Source of the DNA: RGIG3102 sp964369915
GTDB lineage: Bacteria > Bacillota > Clostridia > Oscillospirales > Ruminococcaceae
Direction of reading: 5' to 3'
Length of the DNA stretch: 64,000 nucleotides
Assembly: GCA_964369915.1 (NCBI GenBank)
Contig: CAYJGG010000003.1
Coordinates: forward strand, 7,376-71,375
Of this stretch, positions 37,462 to 46,385 are shown piece after piece. Position 1 is the first letter of the stretch. Every line of letters begins with the position of its first letter. The position numbers and the translations under genes are program-made. The notes beneath the pieces are model-generated. The model was not told the origin of the DNA. It ran no database searches and saw only the letters and a program-made list of their open reading frames with translations.

Positions 37462-38327
37462 TATTTTCTCCTAAATTCATCTCTGTGATATTTTTTAACT
37501 TGATATCCTTCTTTATTTAAATCATCAAATAATTTATTTGCAAAAGTTATCGAGCGATGTTTTCCACCTGTACAGCCAAAAGCTATTGTTAAAGTTGTTT
37601 CGCCTTCTTTTGTGTATAAAGGCAGAGCTGTATTAAGTAAATCTTTTTGATTTTTATATAAAGCTCTTGCTTCTTCGAACGATAAAACATACTCACTCAC
37701 TTTTTCATCATTACCAGTTAATTCGCGCAGTTCTTTTATGTAAAATGGATTTAAAAGACACCTTACATCAAAAAGCATATCTATATCACTAGGTATGCCA
37801 AATTTAAAACCAAATGATACAACATTAATAGTTAATATTTTCTTTTCATCATTTACTACATAGGATAATAATCTATCTTTTAATTGAAAGGTTGATAGTA
37901 AAGAAGTATCAATAACAAAATCTGAAATTGTAAATAATGGCCTTAATATATCTTTTTCATAGGCTACTGCCTTTTCTAGTGAAAAATCTTTTCTGTGCAT
38001 TAATGGATGTTTTCTTCTTGTTTCTTTATATCGATTAATTAAAACACCGCTAGTTGAATCAAGATAAACAATTCTTGCCTTTTTTTCTTTTTGCAAAGGT
38101 GCTATTGCATCAATTAAAACATAAAAATCTTCACCGTTTCTAATATCAACTACGCACGCAATTTTATCAACATCTGGAAGTATTTCTTCTTTATTTTCTA
38201 TAAGGTTTAATATTAATGGAGTTGGCATATTATCAATACAAAAATATCCAACATCTTCTAAGGATTTTAAAGCTAAAGTTTTTCCTGAGCCTGATACCCC
38301 TGTTATAATAACAAAATTACGTTCCAT
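37461..38327 (-). CDS. rapZ: RNase adaptor/nucleotide-binding protein RapZ (YvcJ)
   Basis: P-loop protein of 288 residues with Walker A GVSGSGKT near 10-17, VDIRNGEDF and VYLDSTSGVLINRYKETRRKHPL near 93, and the C-terminal block FGCTGGKHRSI near 253. In E. coli it controls GlmZ RNA decay; the Firmicute YvcJ binds and hydrolyses nucleotides and affects competence and morphology. Adjacent to whiA as usual. Confidence 0.94.
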   Translation of the reverse strand: MERNFVIITGVSGSGKTLALKSLEDVGYFCIDNMPTPLILNLIENKEEILPDVDKIACVVDIRNGEDFYVLIDAIAPLQKEKKARIVYLDSTSGVLINRYKETRRKHPLMHRKDFSLEKAVAYEKDILRPLFTISDFVIDTSLLSTFQLKDRLLSYVVNDEKKILTINVVSFGFKFGIPSDIDMLFDVRCLLNPFYIKELRELTGNDEKVSEYVLSFEEARALYKNQKDLLNTALPLYTKEGETTLTIAFGCTGGKHRSITFANKLFDDLNKEGYQVKKYHRDEFRRK

Positions 38328-38356
38328 CTTTTTAATCCTCTCTTTACAATAAAATT

Positions 38357-39241
38357 TTAAACTATTATCATTTCTTTTTCTATTCTAACATTCTTTTTTT
38401 CAAAAACAATTTCTTCAACCTTTTCAGCTAATGAAACTATATCATTGCAAGAAGCATTATCAACATTCACTATAAACCCAGCATGTTTTTCGCTTACCAT
38501 TGCTCCTCCAACTCGCATACCTTTCAGTCCGCATTCATCTATTAATGCCGCTGCAAAATATCCTTGTGGTCTTTTAAAGCTACTGCCAGCACTAGGTAAA
38601 TCTAGTGGCTGTTTATCAGCTCTTTTATTCATAATTTCTTTCATAAAATCAAGCATTTTATTACTATCAGCATAGTTTAATTTAAAATATGCTTTTGTGA
38701 TAAATAATTTTCTTTCTTGAAAAATTGAATGTCTATAAGAAAAGTTTGCATCTTTTTTATAAATAGTTATTTCTTCTCCATTTTCATCAATGCAATCAAC
38801 TTTTACTAAATTATCAGAAATCTCGCCACCATAAGCCCCTGCATTCATATAAACAGAACCGCCTATATTCCCTGGAATTCCATAGCAAAATTCAAGTCCT
38901 GATAAGGAATTTTCTTGCAAAAGTTTTGCAAAGGAAGTTAAAATATATCCACTTTCAACTTCCACTATATCTTTATTTATTAAAACTTTGTTTAATAAAT
39001 TAGATTTAATAATTACCCCTTTATATCCTTCATCTTTAAATATTACATTAGAGCCTTTTCCAAGATAATAATAATTTATATTATTCTCATTAAAAAATTT
39101 AATCGCTTTTTTAATTTTATCAATGTTTTCTGGATATATAATAAAATCTGCATTCCCACCAACTTTAAATGTGGTGTGTTTTTTCATGCTTTCATTTTCT
39201 TGAAACTGAATTTCATTATTAATAAAAAATTCTTTTAACAT
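38357..39241 (-). CDS. murB: UDP-N-acetylenolpyruvoylglucosamine reductase
   Basis: FAD-dependent reduction giving UDP-MurNAc for the cell wall. It has KKHTTFKVGGNADFI, YLGKGSNVIF, the GIPGNIGGSVYMNAGAYGGE block near 115, the catalytic serine region LPSAGSSFKRP near 225 and AGFIV near the end. An in-frame ATG at 39274 would overlap the previous gene and lacks a ribosome-binding site; the ATG at 39239-39241 has GGAG five bases away. The result is 294 residues, type II MurB. Confidence 0.95.
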   Translation of the reverse strand: MLKEFFINNEIQFQENESMKKHTTFKVGGNADFIIYPENIDKIKKAIKFFNENNINYYYLGKGSNVIFKDEGYKGVIIKSNLLNKVLINKDIVEVESGYILTSFAKLLQENSLSGLEFCYGIPGNIGGSVYMNAGAYGGEISDNLVKVDCIDENGEEITIYKKDANFSYRHSIFQERKLFITKAYFKLNYADSNKMLDFMKEIMNKRADKQPLDLPSAGSSFKRPQGYFAAALIDECGLKGMRVGGAMVSEKHAGFIVNVDNASCNDIVSLAEKVEEIVFEKKNVRIEKEMIIV

Positions 39242-39255
39242 ACTATCTCCAATTA

Positions 39256-39987
39256 TTATTTTAAGTATTCGCAAATATCTTTTTTTCTTGAAATTAAATG
39301 ATTTTTTAAATTTTCATAGCTGTAATTTATTATTAAATCAGTTGGAAAATCTATTTCTTTTAGCATTGGAAAAATTATATCAACTATCCCTAATGTGTAC
39401 ATAGAATGAGCATCAGAATTAATTGCTATTTTGCAGTTATATTTTTTGCAAGCAAGTGCAATATCTTTCATATTCTTAACGCCATTTTTTCTAACTAAAT
39501 AGCTATTAGCATTCATTTCAACAACTTTATTATTCTCAGCAAACGCTTTTACTACAGTATCAATATCAAATTCATGTATTGCCTGTTCGCAGTGGCCTAT
39601 CATATCAACATGTGGATTTTTTGCAATATTCAGCCATGTTTTAGTTGCCTCTTCTTTTGTTAATATAGGTAAGTGCTCTTTATGAATAGAGGCTATAAGC
39701 CAATCTAGTTTACTTAAATACATATCTTTTATATCAATATCGCCATTAGTATTATATACATTTGCCTCAGCTCCAAAAAACACAATAACACCATCTATAA
39801 TTTTAGGTATGTGCATCGGATTAAAAAAATGCCAATCGCTTTTTGAATCTGGCATCATCGGGCCGTGGTCGGTTATTGCTATTGCTTTTAGTCCTTTTTC
39901 TTTTGCTGATGTAACCATTTCGTGTAGTGTACTGTAAGCATGGTCTGAAAAAAGTGTGTGAGTGTGTAAATCAGCAATTATTCTCAT
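39256..39987 (-). CDS. PHP-domain phosphoesterase (YcdX-like)
   Basis: Metal-dependent phosphatase fold of 243 residues. The PHP motifs are DLHTHTLFSDHAYS near 5, AITDHGPMM near 36, GAEANVYN near 72, a GHCEQ segment near 131 and INSDAHSMYTLG near 193. Substrate unknown; YcdX-type enzymes hydrolyse small phosphoesters. It sits between hprK and murB, one of several common neighbours of hprK in Clostridia. Confidence 0.88.
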   Translation of the reverse strand: MRIIADLHTHTLFSDHAYSTLHEMVTSAKEKGLKAIAITDHGPMMPDSKSDWHFFNPMHIPKIIDGVIVFFGAEANVYNTNGDIDIKDMYLSKLDWLIASIHKEHLPILTKEEATKTWLNIAKNPHVDMIGHCEQAIHEFDIDTVVKAFAENNKVVEMNANSYLVRKNGVKNMKDIALACKKYNCKIAINSDAHSMYTLGIVDIIFPMLKEIDFPTDLIINYSYENLKNHLISRKKDICEYLK

Positions 39988-40008
39988 TATATCTATCTCA
40001 TTTCTTAA

Positions 40009-40926
40009 TTATTCTTCTATTCCTAATTTTTCAAACAATTCTTTTGTTGGATGATATCCCATTTTCTTTTGTCTGTTATTTAAAGCTGCTGTTTCAATTA
40101 TAATAGATAAGTTTCTACCTGGTCTTACAGGTATAGTTGTTTTTACAATACTATTACCTAAAATATCCATGTATTCATCGTGTAACCCTATTGTTGAGTA
40201 ACTTTTTTCTGGATTCCAGTTTTCTAATAGTATTATCATATTAATCTCTTGCGACTCTTTAACAGCACCTGAACCGTAAGCTCTTGCTATATTTATTATT
40301 CCAACGCCACGAAGCTCAATAAAATGCTGAATATTTGATGGTGATTGCCCTAAAAGGACTCTATCTGATATTCTTCTAATTTCAACAGCATCATCAGCAA
40401 TTAGTCGATGTCCACGCTTAACAAGCTCAATAGCAGCCTCGCTTTTACCAACGCCACTATCGCCCATTATTAATATACCCTCACCATAAACTTCAACTAA
40501 AACGCCATGTCTTGTAACTCTTTTTGCAAGTTCATTATTTAAAAAAGTTATAGCAGCGGCCATAAAGTTTGAAGTTGCTTCTGTTGTTCTTAATAGTGGT
40601 ATGTTATGTTTTTTTGCCATTTCAACTATTTGGCTAGAAATAAGCATATTCCTAGTTATAACAACAGCAGGCACATTTGCAGAAAACAATGTTTCTAATC
40701 TTTTTATTTTATCTGCAGTAGGCAAATTATCTAAATAACTCATTTCCATTCTTCCTAGAATTTGAATTCTAGTTGGATCAAAATATTCAAAATGTCCTGT
40801 TAATAATAGCCCCGGACGATTAACCTCAAGACTTGTTATTTTAATTTCGTTTAAACTGCTTGGAACTGACAACACTTCTACATGAAGCTCATTTACAAAT
40901 TTTTCTAATGTTACAAAATAACTCAT
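40009..40926 (-). CDS. hprK: HPr kinase/phosphorylase
   Basis: Phosphorylates HPr on Ser46 and reverses it, the master switch of carbon catabolite repression in Firmicutes. An N-terminal regulatory domain (about 1-130) is followed by the kinase domain with Walker A GDSGVGKSEAAIEL near 153 and the signature LRGVGIINIARAYGSGAV near 203. 305 residues is usual. First gene of a seven-gene operon through pfkA, which puts a carbon-control gene and a glycolytic gene on one transcript. Confidence 0.96.
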   Translation of the reverse strand: MSYFVTLEKFVNELHVEVLSVPSSLNEIKITSLEVNRPGLLLTGHFEYFDPTRIQILGRMEMSYLDNLPTADKIKRLETLFSANVPAVVITRNMLISSQIVEMAKKHNIPLLRTTEATSNFMAAAITFLNNELAKRVTRHGVLVEVYGEGILIMGDSGVGKSEAAIELVKRGHRLIADDAVEIRRISDRVLLGQSPSNIQHFIELRGVGIINIARAYGSGAVKESQEINMIILLENWNPEKSYSTIGLHDEYMDILGNSIVKTTIPVRPGRNLSIIIETAALNNRQKKMGYHPTKELFEKLGIEE

Positions 40927-40994
40927 ATACTAAAATCTCCTTTTATATTTTATCTTTATATATTAATAATAATTAAATATTCCTCTTACTATAT

Positions 40995-41023
40995 ATAATA
41001 CTAAAATTTTAAGCTAAAAACAA
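40995..41023 (-). promoter_or_regulatory. Promoter of hprK-PHP-murB-rapZ-whiA-dnaE-pfkA
   Basis: TTGTTT (41018-41023), a 17-base spacer and TATTAT (40995-41000) on the minus strand, about 70 bases upstream of hprK. Divergent from the plus-strand promoter at 41049-41077 with 25 bases between the two -35 elements. Confidence 0.65.
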
Positions 41024-41048
41024 CACATTTACACTAGTTTTTTTATTA

Positions 41049-41077
41049 TTGTTTAATTTTACATATTATGATATAAT
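41049..41077 (+). promoter_or_regulatory. Promoter of the glycosyltransferase gene
   Basis: TTGTTT (41049-41054), a 17-base spacer and TATAAT (41072-41077) on the plus strand. The leader contains a small hairpin at 41110-41127 just before the AAAGGAG box at about 41133-41139. Confidence 0.7.
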
Positions 41078-41149
41078 AAATTTTGCATTAAACATAACTA
41101 AATTACAATAATCTAATTTTTTAGATTTTAATAAAGGAGATCTTATTTT

Positions 41150-42337
41150 ATGAAAATAGCAATTTTCACTGAAACTTATTTTCCGTTTATTAGCGGTGTA
41201 GTAACTCATATAAAAACTTTAAAAGACGGACTTGAAGAAAATGGACATTCTGTTTTAATAATCACTGCTGATCCTTCTGCAAAAGTGCATTATCAAAAAG
41301 ACGGAGTTTTATATTGCCCAGCTGCTAAAATGAAAAAACTATATGGATATGGTTTATCAACACCTGTTAGTATAAAAAGATTAAGTTATATAAAAGATTT
41401 TGATCCTGATATAATTCATATTCACACAGAGTTTAGCATTGGTATGTTTGGGATTTTTGTAGCAAAACAATTAAAAAAACCTTTAGTATACACTTTCCAT
41501 ACTATGTATGATGATTATATTCATTATCTATTTCCAAAAAGATTAGATAGCGTTTCAAAAATGGCTTCTCATGCTTATTTTAGAAATATAGCTAATAGCG
41601 CAACCCAAATAACTGGCCCTTCTTATAAGGTTGCAGAGTTTTTAAAAGGCTGTGGCGTTAAAAAGAATGTTCACGTTATCGGCAATGCTCCTGATTTAAA
41701 TTTATTTTCCGAAAAAAATCTTGATAAAGAAAAATTGAAAGAGATAAAAGATAAATATAATATCACAAATGATACTACAACTCTTTGCTTCGTTGGACGT
41801 TTAGGAAAAGAAAAATCAATTGATGAATTAATTAATTTATTTTACTCTCATGCAAAAAATAATAAAAACTATCGCTTAATTATTATAGGCGATGGCCCTC
41901 AAGGAAAAGAATTAAAAGAGCTTGTTAAAAAACTAGATATGAAAAATCAAATTTTCTTTACTGGAAAACTAAATCATAACGAAATTTCTCCTTATTACTA
42001 TGCAAGCGATTTATACGCAACTGCTTCAACAACAGAAACAAATTCAATTTCAGCTCTTGAAGCTATGAACTGTGGATTATTAGTTTTACAAAAATTAGAT
42101 ATAGTTAATAAAAATCAAATTAGCGAAGGTGAAAACGGATATATATTTACAAATGAAGCAGATTTTGTTAGTATACTAGAAAATTATGATAAAAAAACAA
42201 AAAAAGAAAAAGAAAATATGCGAAAAATTGTAACTGAAATTGGAAAATCTTATGGCTCAGGTGAATTTTATAAAAAGATTTTTCATGTTTATGAAATTGC
42301 AGTTCATAAATACAATTCAAAAAGAAAAAATAAATAA
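41150..42337 (+). CDS. Family 4 glycosyltransferase (glycolipid synthase-like)
   Basis: Retaining GT-B glycosyltransferase of 395 residues. The N-terminal domain begins IFTETYFPFISGVVTHI. The donor-binding half has FVGRLGKEKSIDELI near 220, IIGDGPQGKELKELV near 245 and the EX7E motif in TTETNSISALEAMNCG near 300. The closest known pattern is 1,2-diacylglycerol 3-glucosyltransferase (membrane glycolipid synthesis); the lipid acceptor is inferred, not shown. The C-terminus is very lysine-rich, consistent with membrane association. It is the only plus-strand gene in this part, with its own promoter and terminator. Confidence 0.82.
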   Translation: MKIAIFTETYFPFISGVVTHIKTLKDGLEENGHSVLIITADPSAKVHYQKDGVLYCPAAKMKKLYGYGLSTPVSIKRLSYIKDFDPDIIHIHTEFSIGMFGIFVAKQLKKPLVYTFHTMYDDYIHYLFPKRLDSVSKMASHAYFRNIANSATQITGPSYKVAEFLKGCGVKKNVHVIGNAPDLNLFSEKNLDKEKLKEIKDKYNITNDTTTLCFVGRLGKEKSIDELINLFYSHAKNNKNYRLIIIGDGPQGKELKELVKKLDMKNQIFFTGKLNHNEISPYYYASDLYATASTTETNSISALEAMNCGLLVLQKLDIVNKNQISEGENGYIFTNEADFVSILENYDKKTKKEKENMRKIVTEIGKSYGSGEFYKKIFHVYEIAVHKYNSKRKNK

Positions 42338-42340
42338 AAA

Positions 42341-42368
42341 AAAAGAATAGCACTAGCTATTCTTTTTT
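42341..42368. terminator. Bidirectional terminator between the glycosyltransferase and the gerC-like gene
   Basis: AGAATAGC/GCTATTCT arms with an ACTA loop, flanked by A and T runs on both sides, so it can act on both convergent transcripts. It lies 3-7 bases from each stop codon. Confidence 0.88.
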
Positions 42369-42371
42369 TGT

Positions 42372-43271
42372 TTAATTATCTGATATTTTCTTCACTTCAA
42401 CTTTTATATCTTCTATTTCCTCGTTATACTGAATCTCAACCCAATCTAATTTTAAAGCATTTCTTACAACTTGATCATTATATAAATCATAAACTTTAGC
42501 TTGTATATCATACAAAAGTTTAGTATCAAAAGCATCTTTTGATACTATTGTATCTGATGCTCCATTTCTTGAATTTATATGAACATACACATTAATATAT
42601 AAAATATTATCCTTCATATGAAAATTTGCAAAACTATTATTAATATTAGCATTATATAAAGAATTTTCAAAATTATAATTAAAATCTTTATTAGCAGCAA
42701 GTAAGGTTAACGCTATATTTAATTCTTCATTTGAAAGATATGATAAATTCCCTTCATTATTAATGATAATAGCCGAACTTACATATAAATCCTCATTTAA
42801 AACAGGCAACACTAAATTTAATGTATCTCTTCCTTTTGTAACAGAATATATTGGAGTTATCTGTGTGTTTTTAGATTTTATATCGGTAAAATTTTCTTGA
42901 TTTATATAGTCTGATAAAACTAAATTTGCATCTGAATTTATTGAAAATTCTTCTAGTGCATTAAAAATTAAATTCACTTTTTTTTCATTTATAATACTAG
43001 AATTTAAAAATATATAATCGCATACAGATAAATTTAAATTGTATTTGTTTTTTGCAGAAATAAAAGCCTTGCTATAGCTTGAATCTGAAAAAGTATAGGT
43101 TTTATAGCTTTCTTCATTTTTTGAAAAATCATATGCTATTAATTCGATTTTATACTTTTCATCTTCAATAGAAAAATTAATAGCCTTAACCATCACCTCT
43201 TCTTCTTTTTTTGAGCAAGAAGTGAATATACACATTAAAACTAAAATAACTATTATTTTTTTAATTTTCAT
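42372..43271 (-). CDS. GerC-like spore germination lipoprotein (divergent)
   Basis: The 299-residue protein has a lipoprotein signal (hydrophobic 5-15, lipobox FTSC with Cys19). The remainder is a poorly conserved Ger(x)C-like sequence: a SKAFISAKNKYNLNLSVCDYIFLNSSII segment near 65-95 and a C-terminal domain ending in amphipathic strands. The assignment rests on being the third gene of an A-B-C germination operon and on the lipobox; sequence match alone would be weak. Expected to sit in the forespore inner membrane as the lipid-anchored subunit of a germinant receptor. Shorter than the usual 370-400. Confidence 0.75.
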   Translation of the reverse strand: MKIKKIIVILVLMCIFTSCSKKEEEVMVKAINFSIEDEKYKIELIAYDFSKNEESYKTYTFSDSSYSKAFISAKNKYNLNLSVCDYIFLNSSIINEKKVNLIFNALEEFSINSDANLVLSDYINQENFTDIKSKNTQITPIYSVTKGRDTLNLVLPVLNEDLYVSSAIIINNEGNLSYLSNEELNIALTLLAANKDFNYNFENSLYNANINNSFANFHMKDNILYINVYVHINSRNGASDTIVSKDAFDTKLLYDIQAKVYDLYNDQVVRNALKLDWVEIQYNEEIEDIKVEVKKISDN

Positions 43272-44205
43272 TTTTCCTTCTCTCCCAAACTACATTTAGA
43301 TTTATAAAAAATATAATTACTAATGCTAAATAAAAATTAGAAATTATACTAGTGAAATAACTAATTAAGAAAGCTAATATAAATAAAATAAATAAATATC
43401 TCTTTTTTATATACTCATTATTATTTCTTATTTTATTTATAACAGCTATATTTAATAGAAAAACTGAAAACATACATATAATTAAAAACAAAGTGAATAA
43501 ATAATCAAATCTTTGTATTGTTATTCCTTTAGAAATAGAGAAAAGCGAGTGTAAAGGTGATAAGCTATACAGTGAATTCCCCCTTATAGAGAATCCTCTA
43601 AAAACACTGATAAACATTAATAAAATCCCATTAGTAATTATAAATTTATATATCTTAGATTTATTAGTTTTCTTCTCTTTTTCTAGTAAACATAAAGGAA
43701 TAACCCAATCATACACTTTTATAATATTAATATTTAATAATACTATTTTCTCTTGAACATATATATTAACAGCTTGTATCTTATTAAAATTTATTAAAAA
43801 AACAATTAATAACATTAAAACAGTTATAAATAAAATAATTGGAGAAATTCTTTCAAAACTTTCTTTATGAAATTTTAATAAATATAAAATTACACCTATA
43901 CTTAAAATTGCAATTCCAAAAAAAGAATTCACCGAATGCATTTCATCAACATATGTTGAAAATCTATTTATATACCTTATTATGATGCAAAAAATATAAA
44001 TGATAATTATAAAATTCATTATTTTAAAGTCTGTTTTTCTTTTTAAAATTATCATTGCTACAAATAAACTTAAAACACTACTTATTGCAATACTAATTAT
44101 CCATTCAAAAGTGTAAACTTCATTATTTAATAGCGTTGTAGCAAAATCAAAGATTGAAAAGGAAAAGCTAAGGTACAATAAAAAATTATAATTTGTTTTA
44201 ATCAT
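43261..44205 (-). CDS. GerB-like spore germination permease (short, divergent)
   Basis: Highly hydrophobic 314-residue protein with about nine or ten membrane helices, in the B position of the operon; GerB proteins are APC-superfamily-like and thought to help bind germinants. It is 40-50 residues shorter than typical GerB/GerKB, and family motifs are hard to see. It overlaps gerA by 8 bases and gerC by 11, so the three are translationally coupled. Called by context and topology. Confidence 0.75.
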   Translation of the reverse strand: MIKTNYNFLLYLSFSFSIFDFATTLLNNEVYTFEWIISIAISSVLSLFVAMIILKRKTDFKIMNFIIIIYIFCIIIRYINRFSTYVDEMHSVNSFFGIAILSIGVILYLLKFHKESFERISPIILFITVLMLLIVFLINFNKIQAVNIYVQEKIVLLNINIIKVYDWVIPLCLLEKEKKTNKSKIYKFIITNGILLMFISVFRGFSIRGNSLYSLSPLHSLFSISKGITIQRFDYLFTLFLIICMFSVFLLNIAVINKIRNNNEYIKKRYLFILFILAFLISYFTSIISNFYLALVIIFFINLNVVWERRKNEN

Positions 44206-45634
44206 TATTATTCTCCTTTTTTATTTCATAGCTTTTATTTTTATTTCTAAAACTTGATTTTAATATTCCATCTTGTAAAAAATATTTTGTATTTTCTAGC
44301 ATTAATAAATAATTATATCCGCTCGTATTAACATTTATCATATTTATCAGTAGTATTATTATCCCAAATCCAAACCCAACAACACCAAAAACACCCGACA
44401 AAATTAGCACTATTATTCTTAGTATTATAACTGATTCATAAAAACTTGGAACAACAAAAGATGAGATAACACTAACAGCGCAAACTATTAAAACCGATGA
44501 TGAAATAAAGCCTGCAGAAACTGTTGCATCTCCTATAATTAATGCTGCAACAAAACTAACTGAATGTCCTATTGGAGTTGGAAGCCGAAGTCCTGCTTCT
44601 TTTATAATTTCTAAAGCTATTACAATTAATATAGCTTCTAAAAAGAACGGCAACACTGAATTACTGCTCGAATAAATATAAAATATTAATTCTTTTGGTA
44701 AGGTTTGAGGTGCATATAAAGTGAAAGATATATATAGCCCCGGCAATAAAACCGAAACTAAAAAGGCTATATATCTTATTATTCTCATAAAGGAGGCAAA
44801 ATATGGCCTTTGGATATAATCATCATTCGTAACAAAGTTTTCGTGAAAAAAATAAGGATATATTAATGCATAAGGACTTCCGTCTACTAATATTCCTATT
44901 TTCCCTTCGCATAACTTTGCACAAAATGTGTCTGGCCTTTCTGTTTCAAAACTTGCTGAAAATATAGAAGAATTTGTATCATCTATAAATGGCGCAAGAT
45001 ATCCTGCATCAAAAACCATCGGTAAATCTATTTTACTTAATTTATTTTTTATATCTTTAACCAAATCAATATCTGCAAAATCTTTATTATAGCAAACGCA
45101 AACTTCTGTTTTTGTTTTATTTCCTATTTGCACAGCCTCAATAGCAAAATGCTCCCCTCTTGCTCTTCTTCTTATTAATGCCATATTAACTCTTGAGGAA
45201 TCTGTAAATCCTTCTTTTGAGCCTTTTAAATTCCCTTCTTGCGAAGGCTGGCTAACGCTTCTTAAAGGAACACCTTGAGCAGGTAACACTATTGCTTTAT
45301 CACTGCCATCAATAAAAAGTAAGGCAAATCCAGCAGTTAGAAAAAATACTGCATCTTTAAAATTTTCTACTGGGTTTTCATTTGATGGAATAGTTGTTTT
45401 ATCTATTATATAATCAACTACTTCTTTTGAAGTTTTTTCTCCTTTTAAGCCATTTAAAGGATTTAAAAATATTTGCCATAGTCTTTGCCTGTCTATCATA
45501 GCTTCACACATTATAATTGCTGCTTCTTTATTGAATATTTTAATTGATTTATAAAAATAGTCAGCAGATAAACAAAAATAATCATCAAAGTATGCTTTAT
45601 TCTTTTTTAAATTTTCATATAAATTTTTATCCAT
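44198..45634 (-). CDS. Spore germination protein GerA family, subunit A
   Basis: The best conserved subunit of the operon (478 residues). A cytoplasmic N-terminal domain contains QPSQEGNLKGSKEGFTDS near 131-148, and the membrane domain has LLPGLYISFTLYAPQTLP near 292, KEAGLRLPTPIGHSVSFVAALIIGDA near 341-366 and SAGFISSSVLIVCAV, all standard for PF03323. Forms the germinant receptor with the B and C subunits. An AAAAGGAG box is 11 bases from the ATG. Forespore (sigma-G) control is expected for the family; I could not find a convincing promoter. Confidence 0.93.
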   Translation of the reverse strand: MDKNLYENLKKNKAYFDDYFCLSADYFYKSIKIFNKEAAIIMCEAMIDRQRLWQIFLNPLNGLKGEKTSKEVVDYIIDKTTIPSNENPVENFKDAVFFLTAGFALLFIDGSDKAIVLPAQGVPLRSVSQPSQEGNLKGSKEGFTDSSRVNMALIRRRARGEHFAIEAVQIGNKTKTEVCVCYNKDFADIDLVKDIKNKLSKIDLPMVFDAGYLAPFIDDTNSSIFSASFETERPDTFCAKLCEGKIGILVDGSPYALIYPYFFHENFVTNDDYIQRPYFASFMRIIRYIAFLVSVLLPGLYISFTLYAPQTLPKELIFYIYSSSNSVLPFFLEAILIVIALEIIKEAGLRLPTPIGHSVSFVAALIIGDATVSAGFISSSVLIVCAVSVISSFVVPSFYESVIILRIIVLILSGVFGVVGFGFGIIILLINMINVNTSGYNYLLMLENTKYFLQDGILKSSFRNKNKSYEIKKENNND

Positions 45635-45733
45635 AGTAACTCAATCTCCTTTTTATTTATTATTGACAAACTGTTTAAATTTAACGCTTTATGCCATAAT
45701 TAATATATAAATTAAAATTAAAATGGAGTTTAT

Positions 45734-46384
45734 ATGTTTGGAGTTATAAGTAGAACAACTATTATGTTTATTCTAATGATGTTTGCAATGAGAATTATGG
45801 GCAAAAAAAATTTAGGCGAATTTCAGCCTAATGATTTAGTGTCCACTATATTAATATCTAATTTAACCTCCCTTGTTTTAGAAGCTCCAGAGCTTCCTAT
45901 TTTTTATTCTATAATCCCTATATTATTAATTATGTGTTATGAAGTTTTTTTATCTATGGCTTCTAAAAAAAGCGATAAAATATCAGTTTTAACACAAGGC
46001 TCAAGTAAAGTTTTAATTTTTGATGGAGTTATTAATCAAAGCGTTATGCAGGATTTACGACTAACTGTTAACGATATTTTAGAAGGAATGCGAAATAATG
46101 GAATTTTTTATTTAGAAGAAATATCTATTGCCATTATCGAAACAACTGGAGCTATTAACATCTATCCAAAGCCAAACTTTGAAAAAACTCTAACAAAAAG
46201 TGATATTCCACCTTTTGCAGTAATAAAAAATGGTAAGTTTTCAAGTTCATTTTTTCATTATACTAAAATAGAAAAATCTATAATAGAAAATATTTTGAAT
46301 GATAACTCTTTAAATCTTAAAGATATTCTATTAATGACTTTAGATGGTAATATGCATTACAACATTACAAAAAAGGAGATATAA
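45734..46384 (+). CDS. DUF421 membrane protein (YetF-like)
   Basis: A 216-residue protein with two or three N-terminal membrane helices, the family segment RIMGKKNLGEFQPNDLVSTILISNLTSL near 21-48, then a soluble DUF421 domain with EGMRNNGIFYLEEISIAIIETTGAINIYPK near 117-146. Relatives include YetF and the 2Duf protein of spore-heat-resistance operons, both linked with the spore inner membrane. It reads divergently from the gerA operon, sharing a 99-base gap, and is followed at once by a DUF4363 gene. Spore role is inferred from kin and position. Confidence 0.88.
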   Translation: MFGVISRTTIMFILMMFAMRIMGKKNLGEFQPNDLVSTILISNLTSLVLEAPELPIFYSIIPILLIMCYEVFLSMASKKSDKISVLTQGSSKVLIFDGVINQSVMQDLRLTVNDILEGMRNNGIFYLEEISIAIIETTGAINIYPKPNFEKTLTKSDIPPFAVIKNGKFSSSFFHYTKIEKSIIENILNDNSLNLKDILLMTLDGNMHYNITKKEI

Positions 46385-46385
46385 T

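Noticed and set aside
42168..42353. Minus-strand Phe/Leu-rich frame over the end of the glycosyltransferase gene
   Set aside because: Antisense to a lysine-rich coding tail and crossing the bidirectional terminator; a typical shadow.
46344..46385. Upstream ATG extension of the DUF4363 gene
   Set aside because: It lies inside the DUF421 gene without a ribosome-binding site, whereas the TTG at 46386 has AAAAGGAG at ideal spacing.
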